From Ramlibacter sp. (GTDB lineage: Bacteria; Pseudomonadota; Gammaproteobacteria; Burkholderiales; Burkholderiaceae_C), in contig JAQZBU010000002.1 of assembly GCA_029237735.1 (NCBI GenBank), positions 35,360-99,359 on the forward strand: a stretch of DNA of 64,000 bases, written 5' to 3'. The stretch's first letter is position 1; every line of letters starts with the position of its first letter. A program made the translations under genes and the position numbers. A model generated the notes under the pieces. The model ran no database searches. It saw nothing but the letters and a program-made list of their open reading frames with translations, and was not told the origin of the DNA. Positions 16,498 through 24,872 of the stretch are shown here, in pieces.

Positions 16498-17034
16498 ATG
16501 AAACACCGCTTTCCACGTGCCCGCCTGCTCGCCATCGCATGCGCCGCGCCGCTGCCGGCACATGCGGCCGGCTGGGCGCCGGACGGCATGTTCACCGAAG
16601 GTGGGGTGGCGCCGTCGAGCTCGCACAGCGTCACGGCGGGCGCGATGTGGACTTGGGACTGGCGGGCTCGGTTCGGAAACGCAGAGGCGTCAGCGCTCAC
16701 CGAGGTTTACGTGAGCCGCTGGAGCGCTCGCGGCGAGGTCGTCACCCAGGCCGCACTGGTGCCGCTGTTGCGGCTACGGCTGGACGTCGGGCGCTCGCCC
16801 TGGTTCATGGAGGGAGGTATCGGCGTGTCGATGATGGACAACTTCTATCGCAACCACGGCAAGGAGTTCAGCACACGCTTCAACTTCGTCGATGTGTTCG
16901 GTGTCGGCCGCAGCCTCGGCGCGGATCGCCGCAGGGAGCTCAGCGTGCGCGTCGCGCACATCTCCAATGCAAAACTCAAACAGCCCAATCCGGGCGAGAA
17001 CTTCCTGCAGCTGCGTTACGCGGTGAAGTTCTGA
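16498..17034 (+). CDS. pagL: lipid A 3-O-deacylase PagL
   Basis: 178 residues with a signal peptide ([19 protein letters not shown]). An outer-membrane beta-barrel pattern follows. The C-terminal [21 protein letters not shown] carries the His154-x-Ser156 pair and Glu167, matching the His-Ser-Glu triad of PagL. It removes an acyl chain from lipid A at the outer membrane, tempering TLR4 activation and altering permeability. Confidence 0.88.
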   Translation: MKHRFPRARLLAIACAAPLPAHAAGWAPDGMFTEGGVAPSSSHSVTAGAMWTWDWRARFGNAEASALTEVYVSRWSARGEVVTQAALVPLLRLRLDVGRSPWFMEGGIGVSMMDNFYRNHGKEFSTRFNFVDVFGVGRSLGADRRRELSVRVAHISNAKLKQPNPGENFLQLRYAVKF

Positions 17035-17052
17035 CGGCAGTTGCCGCGCCGC

Positions 17053-18123
17053 TCACTTCGGGCGCGGCCGCTCCAGGTGACGGTCCGGTTGCACGAGACG
17101 ACCTGCGCGCAGCTCACGCACCGCTTGCGCCACCGCTCGCGCGACGTTGCGCACTTCCTCCTGGGTACCGGCATCTTCATCGAGCGCGTCGTGGCTCAGT
17201 GCGTAAGGTTGGTAGTAGCCGATGTAGCGTTCCAGCGTCGCTTGCTGGCCGGCGTCGACCAGCCCCATCCAGTCGAGCCAGTCGCACAGCGCGTGACGCA
17301 CACCCGTTGCGCCCTCCACGTCGCCGTGCACTACCACCCCGTACGCGCGGCCAGCGAGATGCTTGGGGTAGCCCCAGCCCGCGAGCTCCAGGGCCTTCGC
17401 TTCTTCGGGTTTCTTTCCGTGGGTGCTGGTGGGATCGGGATTGCCGCCGTCGGCACACACCAGCCGGTCGATCATCAGCTTGAGCGGGCTGGTCACCTGG
17501 TACCAGTACACCGGCGTCATGAGGATCACGCCGTGCGCCCGCACCCACAACTCGTAGATCTCGTCCATCCAGTCGCCGGTCTGGCGCAGCGCGTGGTTCG
17601 GGTAGCAGCTGCAGGGCCAGTGGCACAGCGGCATGGCGGTAGAGACGCAGCCCTTACAGGGATGGATGTGCCGGTCGTAGTCGGAAGTCAGTCGGCTCAA
17701 GTCCAGCACATCGACTTCCATGCCCTCGGCTTGCAACACCTCCTGCGCCAGTTGCACGAGCCGGAAGGTCTTGGAGATTTCTCCGGGGCAGGTGCCGTCG
17801 TTGCGTGATGATCCGCAGACCAGCAGCACGCGCGAGGGTGTGCCTGCTTGCGACCACGCTTGCTGCGCGGCGAGCAACTTATCGCGCGTGGCACGCCACT
17901 CGTCGGAAAGCTCGTAATCAGGGTCCGCGAAACCGGGGCCGGCCTTACTGGTCAGCGGGGCCTTGTTGCCTTCACGGTACGCGTCCCAGGCGACCTGCTC
18001 GAGCCGTGCCAGCGCCTCGCTGTCGCCTTGGTAGGCGGGGTCGAAAAATACCTGCATGAAGCGTTCGTGGAACGCCTCGCGAGCCACCGGGGCCGGGGCC
18101 TGGCCTTTGCGCACTTGGGTCAT
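17053..18123 (-). CDS. NAD(P)H-dependent FMN reductase-family protein
   Basis: 356 residues. The flavodoxin-like core starts near residue 115 (RVLLVCGSSRNDGTCPGEISKTFRL) and includes CKGCVSTAMPLCHWPCSCYPN (Cys-rich), HGVILMTPVYWYQVTSPLKLMIDRLVCADGG and GRAYGVVVHGDVEGA. An N-terminal extension of about 110 residues carries no recognised motif. Probable FMN-dependent oxidoreductase; electron acceptor unknown. The Cys cluster in the core may bind a metal. Confidence 0.83.
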   Translation of the reverse strand: MTQVRKGQAPAPVAREAFHERFMQVFFDPAYQGDSEALARLEQVAWDAYREGNKAPLTSKAGPGFADPDYELSDEWRATRDKLLAAQQAWSQAGTPSRVLLVCGSSRNDGTCPGEISKTFRLVQLAQEVLQAEGMEVDVLDLSRLTSDYDRHIHPCKGCVSTAMPLCHWPCSCYPNHALRQTGDWMDEIYELWVRAHGVILMTPVYWYQVTSPLKLMIDRLVCADGGNPDPTSTHGKKPEEAKALELAGWGYPKHLAGRAYGVVVHGDVEGATGVRHALCDWLDWMGLVDAGQQATLERYIGYYQPYALSHDALDEDAGTQEEVRNVARAVAQAVRELRAGRLVQPDRHLERPRPK

Positions 18124-18184
18124 GCGCAGCAGTTTAGGCCGCGCATGGATGTCCGTGGGGCTCAGCCGCGGCCTGCAGGCCGAT

Positions 18185-18212
18185 GTCCTACAAATGCCGC
18201 CGCCGTCCTATA
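18185..18212. repeat. two GTCCTA(C/T)A motifs
   Basis: GTCCTACA at 18185-18192 and GTCCTATA at 18205-18212, in the gap between the FMN-reductase start and the Spy-like stop. They belong to the recurrent intergenic octamer family but are not oriented towards a nearby start codon. Confidence 0.35.
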
Positions 18213-18222
18213 AAGGGAGCCG

Positions 18223-18732
18223 TCAGGCGTGGTGGCCGCGGTGATGGCCGCCGCGCCGTCCGCGCAAATTCTCAGCGTCGAACACCTTCTTCTGCTCCGC
18301 CGTCAATGCGGCATAGAACGTCTTGGTGGCCTCGCCGCGCTTGTCCATCTCGGCGTGGTGCCCGGCGCGCAGCGCGCGCATGCGGTCAATTCGCTCGGGC
18401 GTGGTGAGCCTGGCAAACTCCGCGCGATCAATACGCTGCATGTTGGCCGGCGGCTGCATGGCCGCGACATAGGCCGTCCATGCGCTTTCCTGCGCCGGGG
18501 TGATCTGCAACTTCTGCTTCAGTTGCGCCTGGCGCTGCGCCATGTGTTGCTGCATCCGCTCCTGCATCTTCGCCGGGTCCATGCGGCCATGGTGTCCCAT
18601 GTTGCCGTGATGGGATCCGCCCGCACGCGCCTCGGGCGTAACCGGGGCGGGAGCAGGCGCGGGCTGCGCCGTCGCGGCAAAACCGAGCGCAAGCAGGGCG
18701 GCGGCGATCAAGTGCTTGTGGGCGTGTTTCAT
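18223..18732 (-). CDS. Spy/CpxP-like periplasmic protein
   Basis: 169 residues. Signal peptide (LIAAALLALGFAATAQ), then a His/Gly-rich stretch (GSHHGNMGHHGRM), then helical repeats with LTPERIDRMRAL- and LTAEQKKVFDAE-type LTxxQ motifs, ending in a GRRGGHHRGHH tail. Spy-like proteins are periplasmic chaperones induced by envelope stress; the His-rich ends may bind copper, nickel or zinc. AAGGAAG precedes ATG 18732. The copper locus lies about 1 kb away. Confidence 0.82.
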   Translation of the reverse strand: MKHAHKHLIAAALLALGFAATAQPAPAPAPVTPEARAGGSHHGNMGHHGRMDPAKMQERMQQHMAQRQAQLKQKLQITPAQESAWTAYVAAMQPPANMQRIDRAEFARLTTPERIDRMRALRAGHHAEMDKRGEATKTFYAALTAEQKKVFDAENLRGRRGGHHRGHHA

Positions 18733-18943
18733 GAATCTTCCTTGCTTCGTTGAACCGGAGAAAGCTCTGCGGGTTGGGATGTTAGTGTGCGTGCCCTGTG
18801 TAACGGCCCCATGGCGGCACGGTAGCTGATGTGTAAAGCACTGTGGGAAGGTTCCTACCGCAAGTGCGCGGGATTGGCGACAGGCGCGTGCTGCCGGGGT
18901 GCCCATCATGAAAGCAGTCAACACTCGGCAAGGGACAAGCCTC

Positions 18944-19315
18944 ATGAACTACCCCCAATCAATGCGCCTGGCCGTTCTCGCGGCAGTGCTGGGCGCGGGC
19001 GGCGTGATGGCGCAGACCGCACCCGCGCCCGCGCCGGTGCCCGCCGATGCCGCCCCGGTCGTGAGCGATGTGGGTCCGGCACCTGCGCAAGAGCGCGGCA
19101 GCATCGGCGCGATCGTGCTGGACGATTCGCTGGTGCGCGCGCAGCGCGACCGGGATTTCGAGCGCACGTCGGCGCGTACCGGGGTGGCCTCCGTAGGTCG
19201 CGGCGTGATGCGCCAGACGATGAAGGCCAAGGCGCAAGCGGAGCTGGCCGAGGCCCGTGCAACCGAAGCCGCCGACCTCTATCGCAGGGGCGCGGGTGGC
19301 ATGACGCCGAAATAA
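18944..19315 (+). CDS. small secreted hypothetical protein
   Basis: 123 residues with a signal peptide (MRLAVLAAVLGAGGVMAQ) and an Ala/Pro-rich stretch (TAPAPAPVPADAAP), then a helical basic region (MKAKAQAELAEARATEAADLYRRGAGG). No family recognised. ATG 18944 (MNYPQSM) is preferred; an alternative in-frame start is at 18908. Confidence 0.65.
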   Translation: MNYPQSMRLAVLAAVLGAGGVMAQTAPAPAPVPADAAPVVSDVGPAPAQERGSIGAIVLDDSLVRAQRDRDFERTSARTGVASVGRGVMRQTMKAKAQAELAEARATEAADLYRRGAGGMTPK

Positions 19316-19322
19316 GCGGGCG

Positions 19323-19745
19323 TCAGGTACGCAAGCCTGCAAGGTCGTCCAGGATCGGGCAATCAGGCCGGTCGTTACCCTGGCAGCAATGAATGAGATG
19401 GTTCAGTGTGCGCTGCATGGCTTGCATCGCCTCGATTCGCTGAGCCAGCTCGTCGGAATGCTTTTGCGCGATGCGCCGCACGCTCGAACTCGCGCGGCGG
19501 CGGTTGTGCCACAGCCCCGCGAGCTCGGCGATGTCGTCCATCGAGAAACCCAGCTCGCAGGCGCGTTTGATGAAGCGCAGCGTGTGCACCTCGGGCTCGC
19601 TGTACTGTCGGTAGCCTGAATCCGTCCGCCCGACCGTGGGCAGCAGGCCCAGCGATTCGTAATGCCGCACCATTTTCGTGGACACGCCCGACAGGCGAGA
19701 TGCCATGCCGATGTTCACTGGCCAGGCCAGGGCGGCGGCGTTCAT
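19323..19745 (-). CDS. cueR: Cu(I)-responsive MerR-type regulator CueR
   Basis: 140 residues. The N-terminal winged helix (NIGMASRLSGVSTKMVRHYESLGLL) and the metal loop with Cys121 and Cys129 (HCCQGNDRPDCPIL) match CueR, in which two Cys separated by seven residues bind Cu(I). Activated CueR distorts 19-20 bp promoter spacers. The ATG at 19745 overlaps the copZ stop (ATGA), so the regulator is in the copZ operon. Two matching boxes lie in the adjacent divergent region. Confidence 0.93.
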   Translation of the reverse strand: MNAAALAWPVNIGMASRLSGVSTKMVRHYESLGLLPTVGRTDSGYRQYSEPEVHTLRFIKRACELGFSMDDIAELAGLWHNRRRASSSVRRIAQKHSDELAQRIEAMQAMQRTLNHLIHCCQGNDRPDCPILDDLAGLRT

Positions 19746-19939
19746 GCGGCGACCGGATAGCCTTCTTCGGCGATAGCCTTCGCGATCGCCTCGCGGGCCT
19801 GGGCCGATTGCACCTCGACCTTGCCCGTGGCCAGGTCGACCTTGACCACCGCCGCCGGGTCCACGGATTTGACGGCCTGCGTCACGGCCTTTTCGCAATG
19901 GCCGCAGGTCATGCCTTGGACGTTGAAAGTCTGGTTCAT
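19742..19939 (-). CDS. copZ: copper chaperone CopZ (heavy-metal-associated domain)
   Basis: 65 residues, one ferredoxin-like HMA domain with GMTCGHC (Cys-x2-Cys) and a C-terminal EEGYPVAA. It carries Cu(I) to CopA or CueR in the cytoplasm. ATG 19939 begins MNQTFNVQGM; a purine-rich AGAGAA precedes it. It is the first gene of the copZ-cueR operon, transcribed divergently from copA. Confidence 0.92.
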   Translation of the reverse strand: MNQTFNVQGMTCGHCEKAVTQAVKSVDPAAVVKVDLATGKVEVQSAQAREAIAKAIAEEGYPVAA

Positions 19940-19979
19940 GATGTTCTCTTGAATAGTGAATGAGGAAAGCATATCGTGA

Positions 19980-20003
19980 ACCTTGCCACCGTGGGAAGGT
20001 CAA
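19980..20003 (-). promoter_or_regulatory. CueR box, promoter of copZ-cueR
   Basis: On the minus strand it begins TTGACCTTCCC and ends GTGGCAAGGT, the CueR dyad, with TTGACC as the -35 element. It mirrors the copA box at 20030-20053 nearly perfectly. Regulation by CueR follows from the family and the position. Confidence 0.85.
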
Positions 20004-20029
20004 CCCCCCGGGTTGATGCAAATCAAGGC

Positions 20030-20053
20030 TTGACCTTCCCATCGTGGCAAGGT
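20030..20053 (+). promoter_or_regulatory. CueR box, promoter of copA
   Basis: Begins TTGACCTTCCC and ends GTGGCAAGGT; ACCTT and AAGGT are the dyad arms. With the 19-base spacer used by MerR-family promoters, the -10 falls at 20055-20060 (CATCCT) and the transcript would begin close to the copA ATG at 20067. Confidence 0.87.
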
Positions 20054-20066
20054 GCATCCTTCGGGT

Positions 20067-22265
20067 ATGAACACTTCAGCCACCGCTCCCACCGTTGACC
20101 TCGGCGTCGGGGGGATGACTTGCGCCTCCTGCGTCGCCCGCGTCGAAAGGGCCCTCAAGAAGGTGCCGGGCGTGACCGACGCGACAGTCAACCTTGCCAC
20201 TGAATCCGCCCGCGTCACCTATGCGCCGTCGGACGAGATGGAGGCGCGCTTGCGCCGCGCGGTGCGCGACGCCGGTTACGAGCCCCGCGTGGCGGACGAA
20301 GCCGAGGCCGAGGACCTATCGCCCTGGGCGGGCTTTTTGCCCGTGGGTGTGGGGCTGGCTTTGTCGCTACCGCTGGTCATCCCCATGATCGGAGACCTCG
20401 CCGGCCAGCACTGGATGCTGCCGGCGTGGCTGCAGTTCGTGCTGGCGACGCCCGTGCAGTTCATCCTGGGCGCGCGCTTCTACAAGGCGGGCTGGCATGC
20501 ACTGAAGGCCGGCACCGGCAACATGGACTTGCTGGTGGCCATCGGTACCAGCGCCGGCTGGGGCCTGTCGGTGTGGCTGTGGCTGACCTCGGGGGCGGGG
20601 CATCATCTCTACTTCGAGGCCTCCGCCGTCGTCGTCACCCTGGTGCTGCTGGGCAAATGGCTCGAGGCACGCGCCAAGCGCCAGACCACGGCCGCGATCC
20701 GCGCATTGCACGCCTTGCGCCCCGACATCGCGCACGTCATCACGCGCAGTGGCGAAGAGGCCGACATCCCCGTGGCGGAAGTGCTGGCCGGCGACAAGCT
20801 CGTGGTTCGACCGGGCGAGCGCATCCCCGCCGACGGCGACTTGGAGAGCGGTCACACGCAGGTCGATGAATCGATGCTCACCGGCGAGCCCCTGCCGGTG
20901 GCCAAGGCCGAAGGCGCGCGCCTGACGGGCGGCACCATCAACGGCGACGGCCGTGTGGTGATGAGCGTCTCGGCGGTCGGTAGCGAGACCGTGCTCGCGC
21001 AGATCATCCGCCTGGTCGAAGACGCACAGGCGGCCAAGGCGCCGATCCAGCGGCTGGTCGACCAGGTATCGGCCGTGTTCGTGCCTGTGGTGCTGGGCAT
21101 CGCGCTGGTGACGCTGCTGGGCTGGCTATGGGCCGGCCTGCCGATGGAGACGGCGCTGATTCGCGCCGTGGCGGTGCTGGTGATCGCGTGTCCGTGTGCG
21201 CTGGGCCTGGCGACGCCCGCCGCGATCATGGCGGGCACCGGAGTGGCCGCGAAGAACGGCATCCTGATCAAGGATGCGCAGGCGCTGGAGCTGGCGCACA
21301 AGGTCGACCTGGTCGCCTTCGACAAGACAGGCACGCTGACGATGGGCCGGCCGCGGCTGGTCGCGTTCTCCCCCGCGCCGGGCGTCGACGGGGCGGCCGC
21401 GCTGGCCGCAGCGGCCTCGGTGCAAAGCGGCAGCGAACACCCGCTGGCGCGCGCCGTCGTGGCGCGCGCGCAGGAGCAAGGCCTGGCCGTGGCGCAGCCC
21501 GAGGGCGTTCGCGCAGTGCAAGGGCGCGGCACCGAAGGCGAGGTGGGCGGCGCGAGCTACCTGATCGCCAGCCTGCGCTGGATGGAAGAACTCGGCGTCG
21601 GACTGGGCGGCCTGCAGGACGAAGCGCGCAGGCACGCGAGCGAAGGAGCCACCGTATCCGTGCTGCTTCAGCGCGTGACTGAAGGCCTGGCGCTTCGCGC
21701 GTTGATGGCGTTTGCCGACGAGCCCAAGCCCGGCGCCCGCGAGGCGTTGGCGGCGCTGCGCGCGCGGGGGCTGCGCCTGGCCATGATCTCCGGCGACAAC
21801 CGCGATGCCGCGACCGCGATGGCGCGGCGGCTGGGCCTGGAACCCGGTGAGGTGCTGGCCGATGTGCTGCCCGGTGACAAGGCCGCGAAGGTGGCTGAAT
21901 TGAAGGCCGCGGGTCACGTGGTTGCGATGGTCGGCGACGGTGTCAACGACGCGCCGGCGCTGGCGGCCGCCGATGTCGGCATGGCCATGGCCACCGGCAC
22001 CGACGTCGCGATGCACGCGGCGGGCGTCACGCTGATGCGCGGGGACGTCGGCCTGGTCGGCGCCGCGTTGGACATCTCGCACCGCACAGTGCGCAAGATC
22101 CGGCAGAACCTGTTCTGGGCCTTTGCCTACAACGTGGCCGGCATTCCGCTGGCCGCGTTGGGGTATCTCAACCCCGTGGTGGCCGGCGCCGCGATGGCGC
22201 TATCGAGCGTGAGCGTGATGGCGAACGCCTTGCTCCTCAAGCGCTGGGGACCTGGCGGTCGTTGA
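20067..22265 (+). CDS. copA: copper-exporting P1B-type ATPase CopA
   Basis: 732 residues. One N-terminal HMA domain (GMTCASC at residues 16-22), then eight expected membrane segments. The metal-selectivity motif [10 protein letters not shown], the phosphorylation site DKTGTLT, the actuator motif MLTGEPLPV and the hinge [10 protein letters not shown] are all present. It exports Cu(I) from the cytoplasm. The ATG lies 14 bases after the CueR dyad and no ribosome site can fit; translation may be leaderless. Confidence 0.96.
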   Translation: MNTSATAPTVDLGVGGMTCASCVARVERALKKVPGVTDATVNLATESARVTYAPSDEMEARLRRAVRDAGYEPRVADEAEAEDLSPWAGFLPVGVGLALSLPLVIPMIGDLAGQHWMLPAWLQFVLATPVQFILGARFYKAGWHALKAGTGNMDLLVAIGTSAGWGLSVWLWLTSGAGHHLYFEASAVVVTLVLLGKWLEARAKRQTTAAIRALHALRPDIAHVITRSGEEADIPVAEVLAGDKLVVRPGERIPADGDLESGHTQVDESMLTGEPLPVAKAEGARLTGGTINGDGRVVMSVSAVGSETVLAQIIRLVEDAQAAKAPIQRLVDQVSAVFVPVVLGIALVTLLGWLWAGLPMETALIRAVAVLVIACPCALGLATPAAIMAGTGVAAKNGILIKDAQALELAHKVDLVAFDKTGTLTMGRPRLVAFSPAPGVDGAAALAAAASVQSGSEHPLARAVVARAQEQGLAVAQPEGVRAVQGRGTEGEVGGASYLIASLRWMEELGVGLGGLQDEARRHASEGATVSVLLQRVTEGLALRALMAFADEPKPGAREALAALRARGLRLAMISGDNRDAATAMARRLGLEPGEVLADVLPGDKAAKVAELKAAGHVVAMVGDGVNDAPALAAADVGMAMATGTDVAMHAAGVTLMRGDVGLVGAALDISHRTVRKIRQNLFWAFAYNVAGIPLAALGYLNPVVAGAAMALSSVSVMANALLLKRWGPGGR

Positions 22266-22324
22266 TCTTTGTCAACGCAGGGGCGGCGGCGATCTGAGAT
22301 GCTGCGACAAGCCGAGACTCCACC

Positions 22325-22903
22325 ATGCCCCACCTCACATTACAGATCATCCGCGACGAGCACGCAGCCCTCGCCGCCGTCCTGCGCTCGCTGCTGATGC
22401 TCGTGGAGCGCGGGCCGCAAGACGAACCCGAACGCTTCTTCGACGTGCTGCGGGCGATGCTGTTCTACATCGACGAGTTTCCCGAGAAGCTTCACCACCC
22501 GAAGGAGACGGAGCTGCTGTTCCCCAAGCTCGAGCGCGCCGCGCCGGAACTTCGCCCGGTGATCGCCCGCCTCGACCTGGACCACCATAACGGCGAGGGC
22601 CGCGTGCGCTCGCTTCAGCATCTGCTGCTGGGCTGGGAGCTGTTGGGCGACACGCGCCGCGCTGCATTCGTGGAAGCGGCGAACAACTACGTGAGCTTCT
22701 ACCTGGACCACATGCGCACGGAAGAAGCCGAACTGCTGCCCGTGGCCGAGCGCGTGCTGACGCAGGCAGACTGGGACGAGCTCGACGCCGAGTTCCAGGC
22801 TACGCGCGACCCCTTGGCCGGCGGCGCGCGCGAGCCTTCCTACGACCGCCTCTTCACGCGGATCGTGATGACAGCGCCCTCGCCCATCGGCGTCGGGCCC
22901 TGA
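22325..22903 (+). CDS. hemerythrin HHE-domain protein
   Basis: 192 residues, four-helix bundle. Putative iron ligands: IRDEHAAL, EKLHHPKETELLF, LDLDHHNGE and FYLDHMRTEEAELL, matching the H-HxxxE-H-HxxxD/E order. Such proteins bind a di-iron centre that senses or carries O2 or NO, or serve in metal homeostasis. The physiological role is unknown. Confidence 0.88.
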   Translation: MPHLTLQIIRDEHAALAAVLRSLLMLVERGPQDEPERFFDVLRAMLFYIDEFPEKLHHPKETELLFPKLERAAPELRPVIARLDLDHHNGEGRVRSLQHLLLGWELLGDTRRAAFVEAANNYVSFYLDHMRTEEAELLPVAERVLTQADWDELDAEFQATRDPLAGGAREPSYDRLFTRIVMTAPSPIGVGP

Positions 22904-22913
22904 ACTCGCCAGG

Positions 22914-22942
22914 ATGGATGCCGGATCAAGCCCGGCATGACA
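22914..22942. repeat. REP-like palindromic repeat (GCCGG type), single unit
   Basis: ATGGATGCCGGATCAAG followed by CCCGGCATGACA, between the hemerythrin stop and the convergent Old Yellow Enzyme stop. Likely acts as a bidirectional terminator as well. Confidence 0.8.
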
Positions 22943-22943
22943 G

Positions 22944-24047
22944 CTAAGCGAACGCCGGGTAATCGATGTAGCCTTTCGCGCCGCCGCCGAAGAACGTCGT
23001 CTTGTCGGGCGGGTTGAGCGGTGCGTCGCGGTGCATGCGGTCCACCAGGTCCGGGTTGGCGATGAAGGCTTTTCCGAAAGCGACCAGGTCGGCGCCCTGC
23101 GCCAGGGCTTGCTCGGCCATCACTTTGTCGTAACCGTTGTTCACCATCCACGCGCCCTTGCCGCCCGCGTCTCGGTACGCGGTGCGCAGCGCCACGTAGT
23201 CGAACGGCCGGTCGGGGATCTCGCGCGGCCCCCCGGTGGCGCCTTCGATCACGTGGATGTAGGCCAGGCCGAGCGGCGCGAGCTCGCGCACCACGTATTC
23301 GAACAACGCCTGCGGGTTCTCGTCGTCGATGTCGTTGGCCGGCGTCACCGGCGAGATGCGCACGCCGGTGCGGCCGCCGCCCACTTCGCCGGCTACCGCG
23401 CGCATGACTTCCAGCAGCAGGCGGGCGCGGTTCTCGATGGGGCCGCCGTAGTCGTCCCGACGCTGGTTCGCGCCGGTCTTGAGGAACTGGTCCAGCAGGT
23501 ATCCGTTGGCGGCATGTACTTCCACGCCGTCGAAGCTGGCGGTGGTGACAGCGTGGCGAGCCGCATGCCGGAACTCATGCACGATGCCGGGAATCTCGTC
23601 GGCATCGAGCTCGCGCGGCTCGGACGTCGGGGCGAACCCGCCGACACCGTTCTTGACGATGTAGGTGCGCGTCTTCGCCGCGATCGGCGATGGCGCCACG
23701 GGTCTCATGCCGTTCGGCTGTAGGTCCACATGCGATACGCGGCCCACATGCCACAGCTGCACGAAGATGCGCCCCTTGTGCTCGTGCACCGCGTGCGTCA
23801 CCTGCTTCCATCCATCCAGCTGCTCGCTGCCATACAGGCCCGGCACGTCGGAATATCCCTGGCCCTGCGCACTGATGGCGGTGCCTTCGCTGATCAGCAG
23901 GCCGGCGTTGGCCCGCTGCGCGTAGTACTGCGCCATCATCGGCGTCGGGATGCCGCCCGGTGCGCGGTTGCGTGTCAGCGGCGCCATCACGATGCGGTTG
24001 TGCAGTCGCAGGCTGCCTACCTGCAGGGGATCGAAGAGGCTGGCCAT
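22944..24047 (-). CDS. nemA: Old Yellow Enzyme family alkene reductase
   Basis: 367 residues, an FMN-dependent TIM barrel. MASLFDPLQVGSLRLHNRIVMAPLTRNRA at the N-terminus, QLWHVGRVSH, FDGVEVHAANGYLLDQFLKTGANQR (substrate-binding His-x2-Asn) and DLVAFGKAFIANPDLV (phosphate binding) are OYE hallmarks. It reduces activated C=C bonds (enones, maleimides, nitrate esters) with NAD(P)H. The symbol follows the closest described subgroup. Confidence 0.9.
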   Translation of the reverse strand: MASLFDPLQVGSLRLHNRIVMAPLTRNRAPGGIPTPMMAQYYAQRANAGLLISEGTAISAQGQGYSDVPGLYGSEQLDGWKQVTHAVHEHKGRIFVQLWHVGRVSHVDLQPNGMRPVAPSPIAAKTRTYIVKNGVGGFAPTSEPRELDADEIPGIVHEFRHAARHAVTTASFDGVEVHAANGYLLDQFLKTGANQRRDDYGGPIENRARLLLEVMRAVAGEVGGGRTGVRISPVTPANDIDDENPQALFEYVVRELAPLGLAYIHVIEGATGGPREIPDRPFDYVALRTAYRDAGGKGAWMVNNGYDKVMAEQALAQGADLVAFGKAFIANPDLVDRMHRDAPLNPPDKTTFFGGGAKGYIDYPAFA

Positions 24048-24167
24048 GGCGAAAAACTCCTTGCGCTCGGCGGAGGGTCGAGAACTGCCTTCAGCGTAGT
24101 GCGGAAGCCGGCGCGTCGCTACCGAAACGCGCAGGTCCCTTGCGCTGGCGCAAGGATTTGCCGGTAG

Positions 24168-24777
24168 CTACTTGCCGGCCAGGCCCTCGGCCTTCAGCGC
24201 CTCCTGGACCGCCGGCCGCGCTGCTATTCGTTCAGTGCGCCAACACATGAGAGCGACGCGAAATGTCGATGTCCACCGCCTTGGCCCAGCGGGTGACGGT
24301 GAACAGATAGCCGTCTGCCACGGTGAAGTGGTCAGCCATCAGGTACTCGCGGTCCGCAAGTTGCCCGTCGAGCCATTCGTAGCGCCGCGACAGGCGGTCC
24401 CGGAAGATCTGCTTGCCGTCTTCCGGCATCGCGGCATTGAAAAGCGGCGAGAAGCTGCGATGGAGCTCCATGCCGATGAAGGTGAGCCATTCCTGGAGGC
24501 GGTAGCGCGGCAGCGTGCCGTTGGGCGGCGCGAGGTTTTTGAGCGGCGCCTGGTCTGCAATGTACTGCAGGATCGCCGGGCCTTCGCGCAGCTGCGCGCC
24601 GTCGTCCAGCTCGAGCAGGGGAACATAGCCCAGCGGGTTGATGCCGTAGTAGTCGGTGCCGTCCGCCAGCTTGTGTGTCTTGGTGCTGGCCAGCACCGCC
24701 TCGAAAGCCAGGCCCGCTTCGCGCAGTGCGATGTGCGGCGACAGTGAACTCGACCCGGGGGAGTAGTAAAGCTTCAT
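24168..24777 (-). pseudogene. glutathione S-transferase gene with C-terminal frameshift
   Basis: The 5' frame gives 181 residues (MKLYYSPGSSSLSPHIALREAGL ... YLFTVTRWAKAVDID) and ends with TGA at 24232. The usual GST end, RIAARPAVQEALKAEGLAGK, is encoded directly after this stop in another frame, ending at 24168. Loss of two bases (CACACTG to CACTG) explains the shift. The G-site region and most of the helical domain remain, so partial activity cannot be excluded. The 5' frame is open, so it could be annotated as a truncated CDS. Confidence 0.8.
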
Positions 24778-24872
24778 CAGGAAATCCTTGGCCTTGAATG
24801 CGTGACTGCCGATGCTAGCGGCTGCGTGGCTTCTTCGCTGGCGGGCGGCGGCGGAATCGCGACAATGCGCAC

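Noticed and set aside
18125..18222. Small RNA between the FMN reductase and Spy-like genes
   Set aside because: Only the two octamers are notable; no stable hairpin plus T-run was seen.
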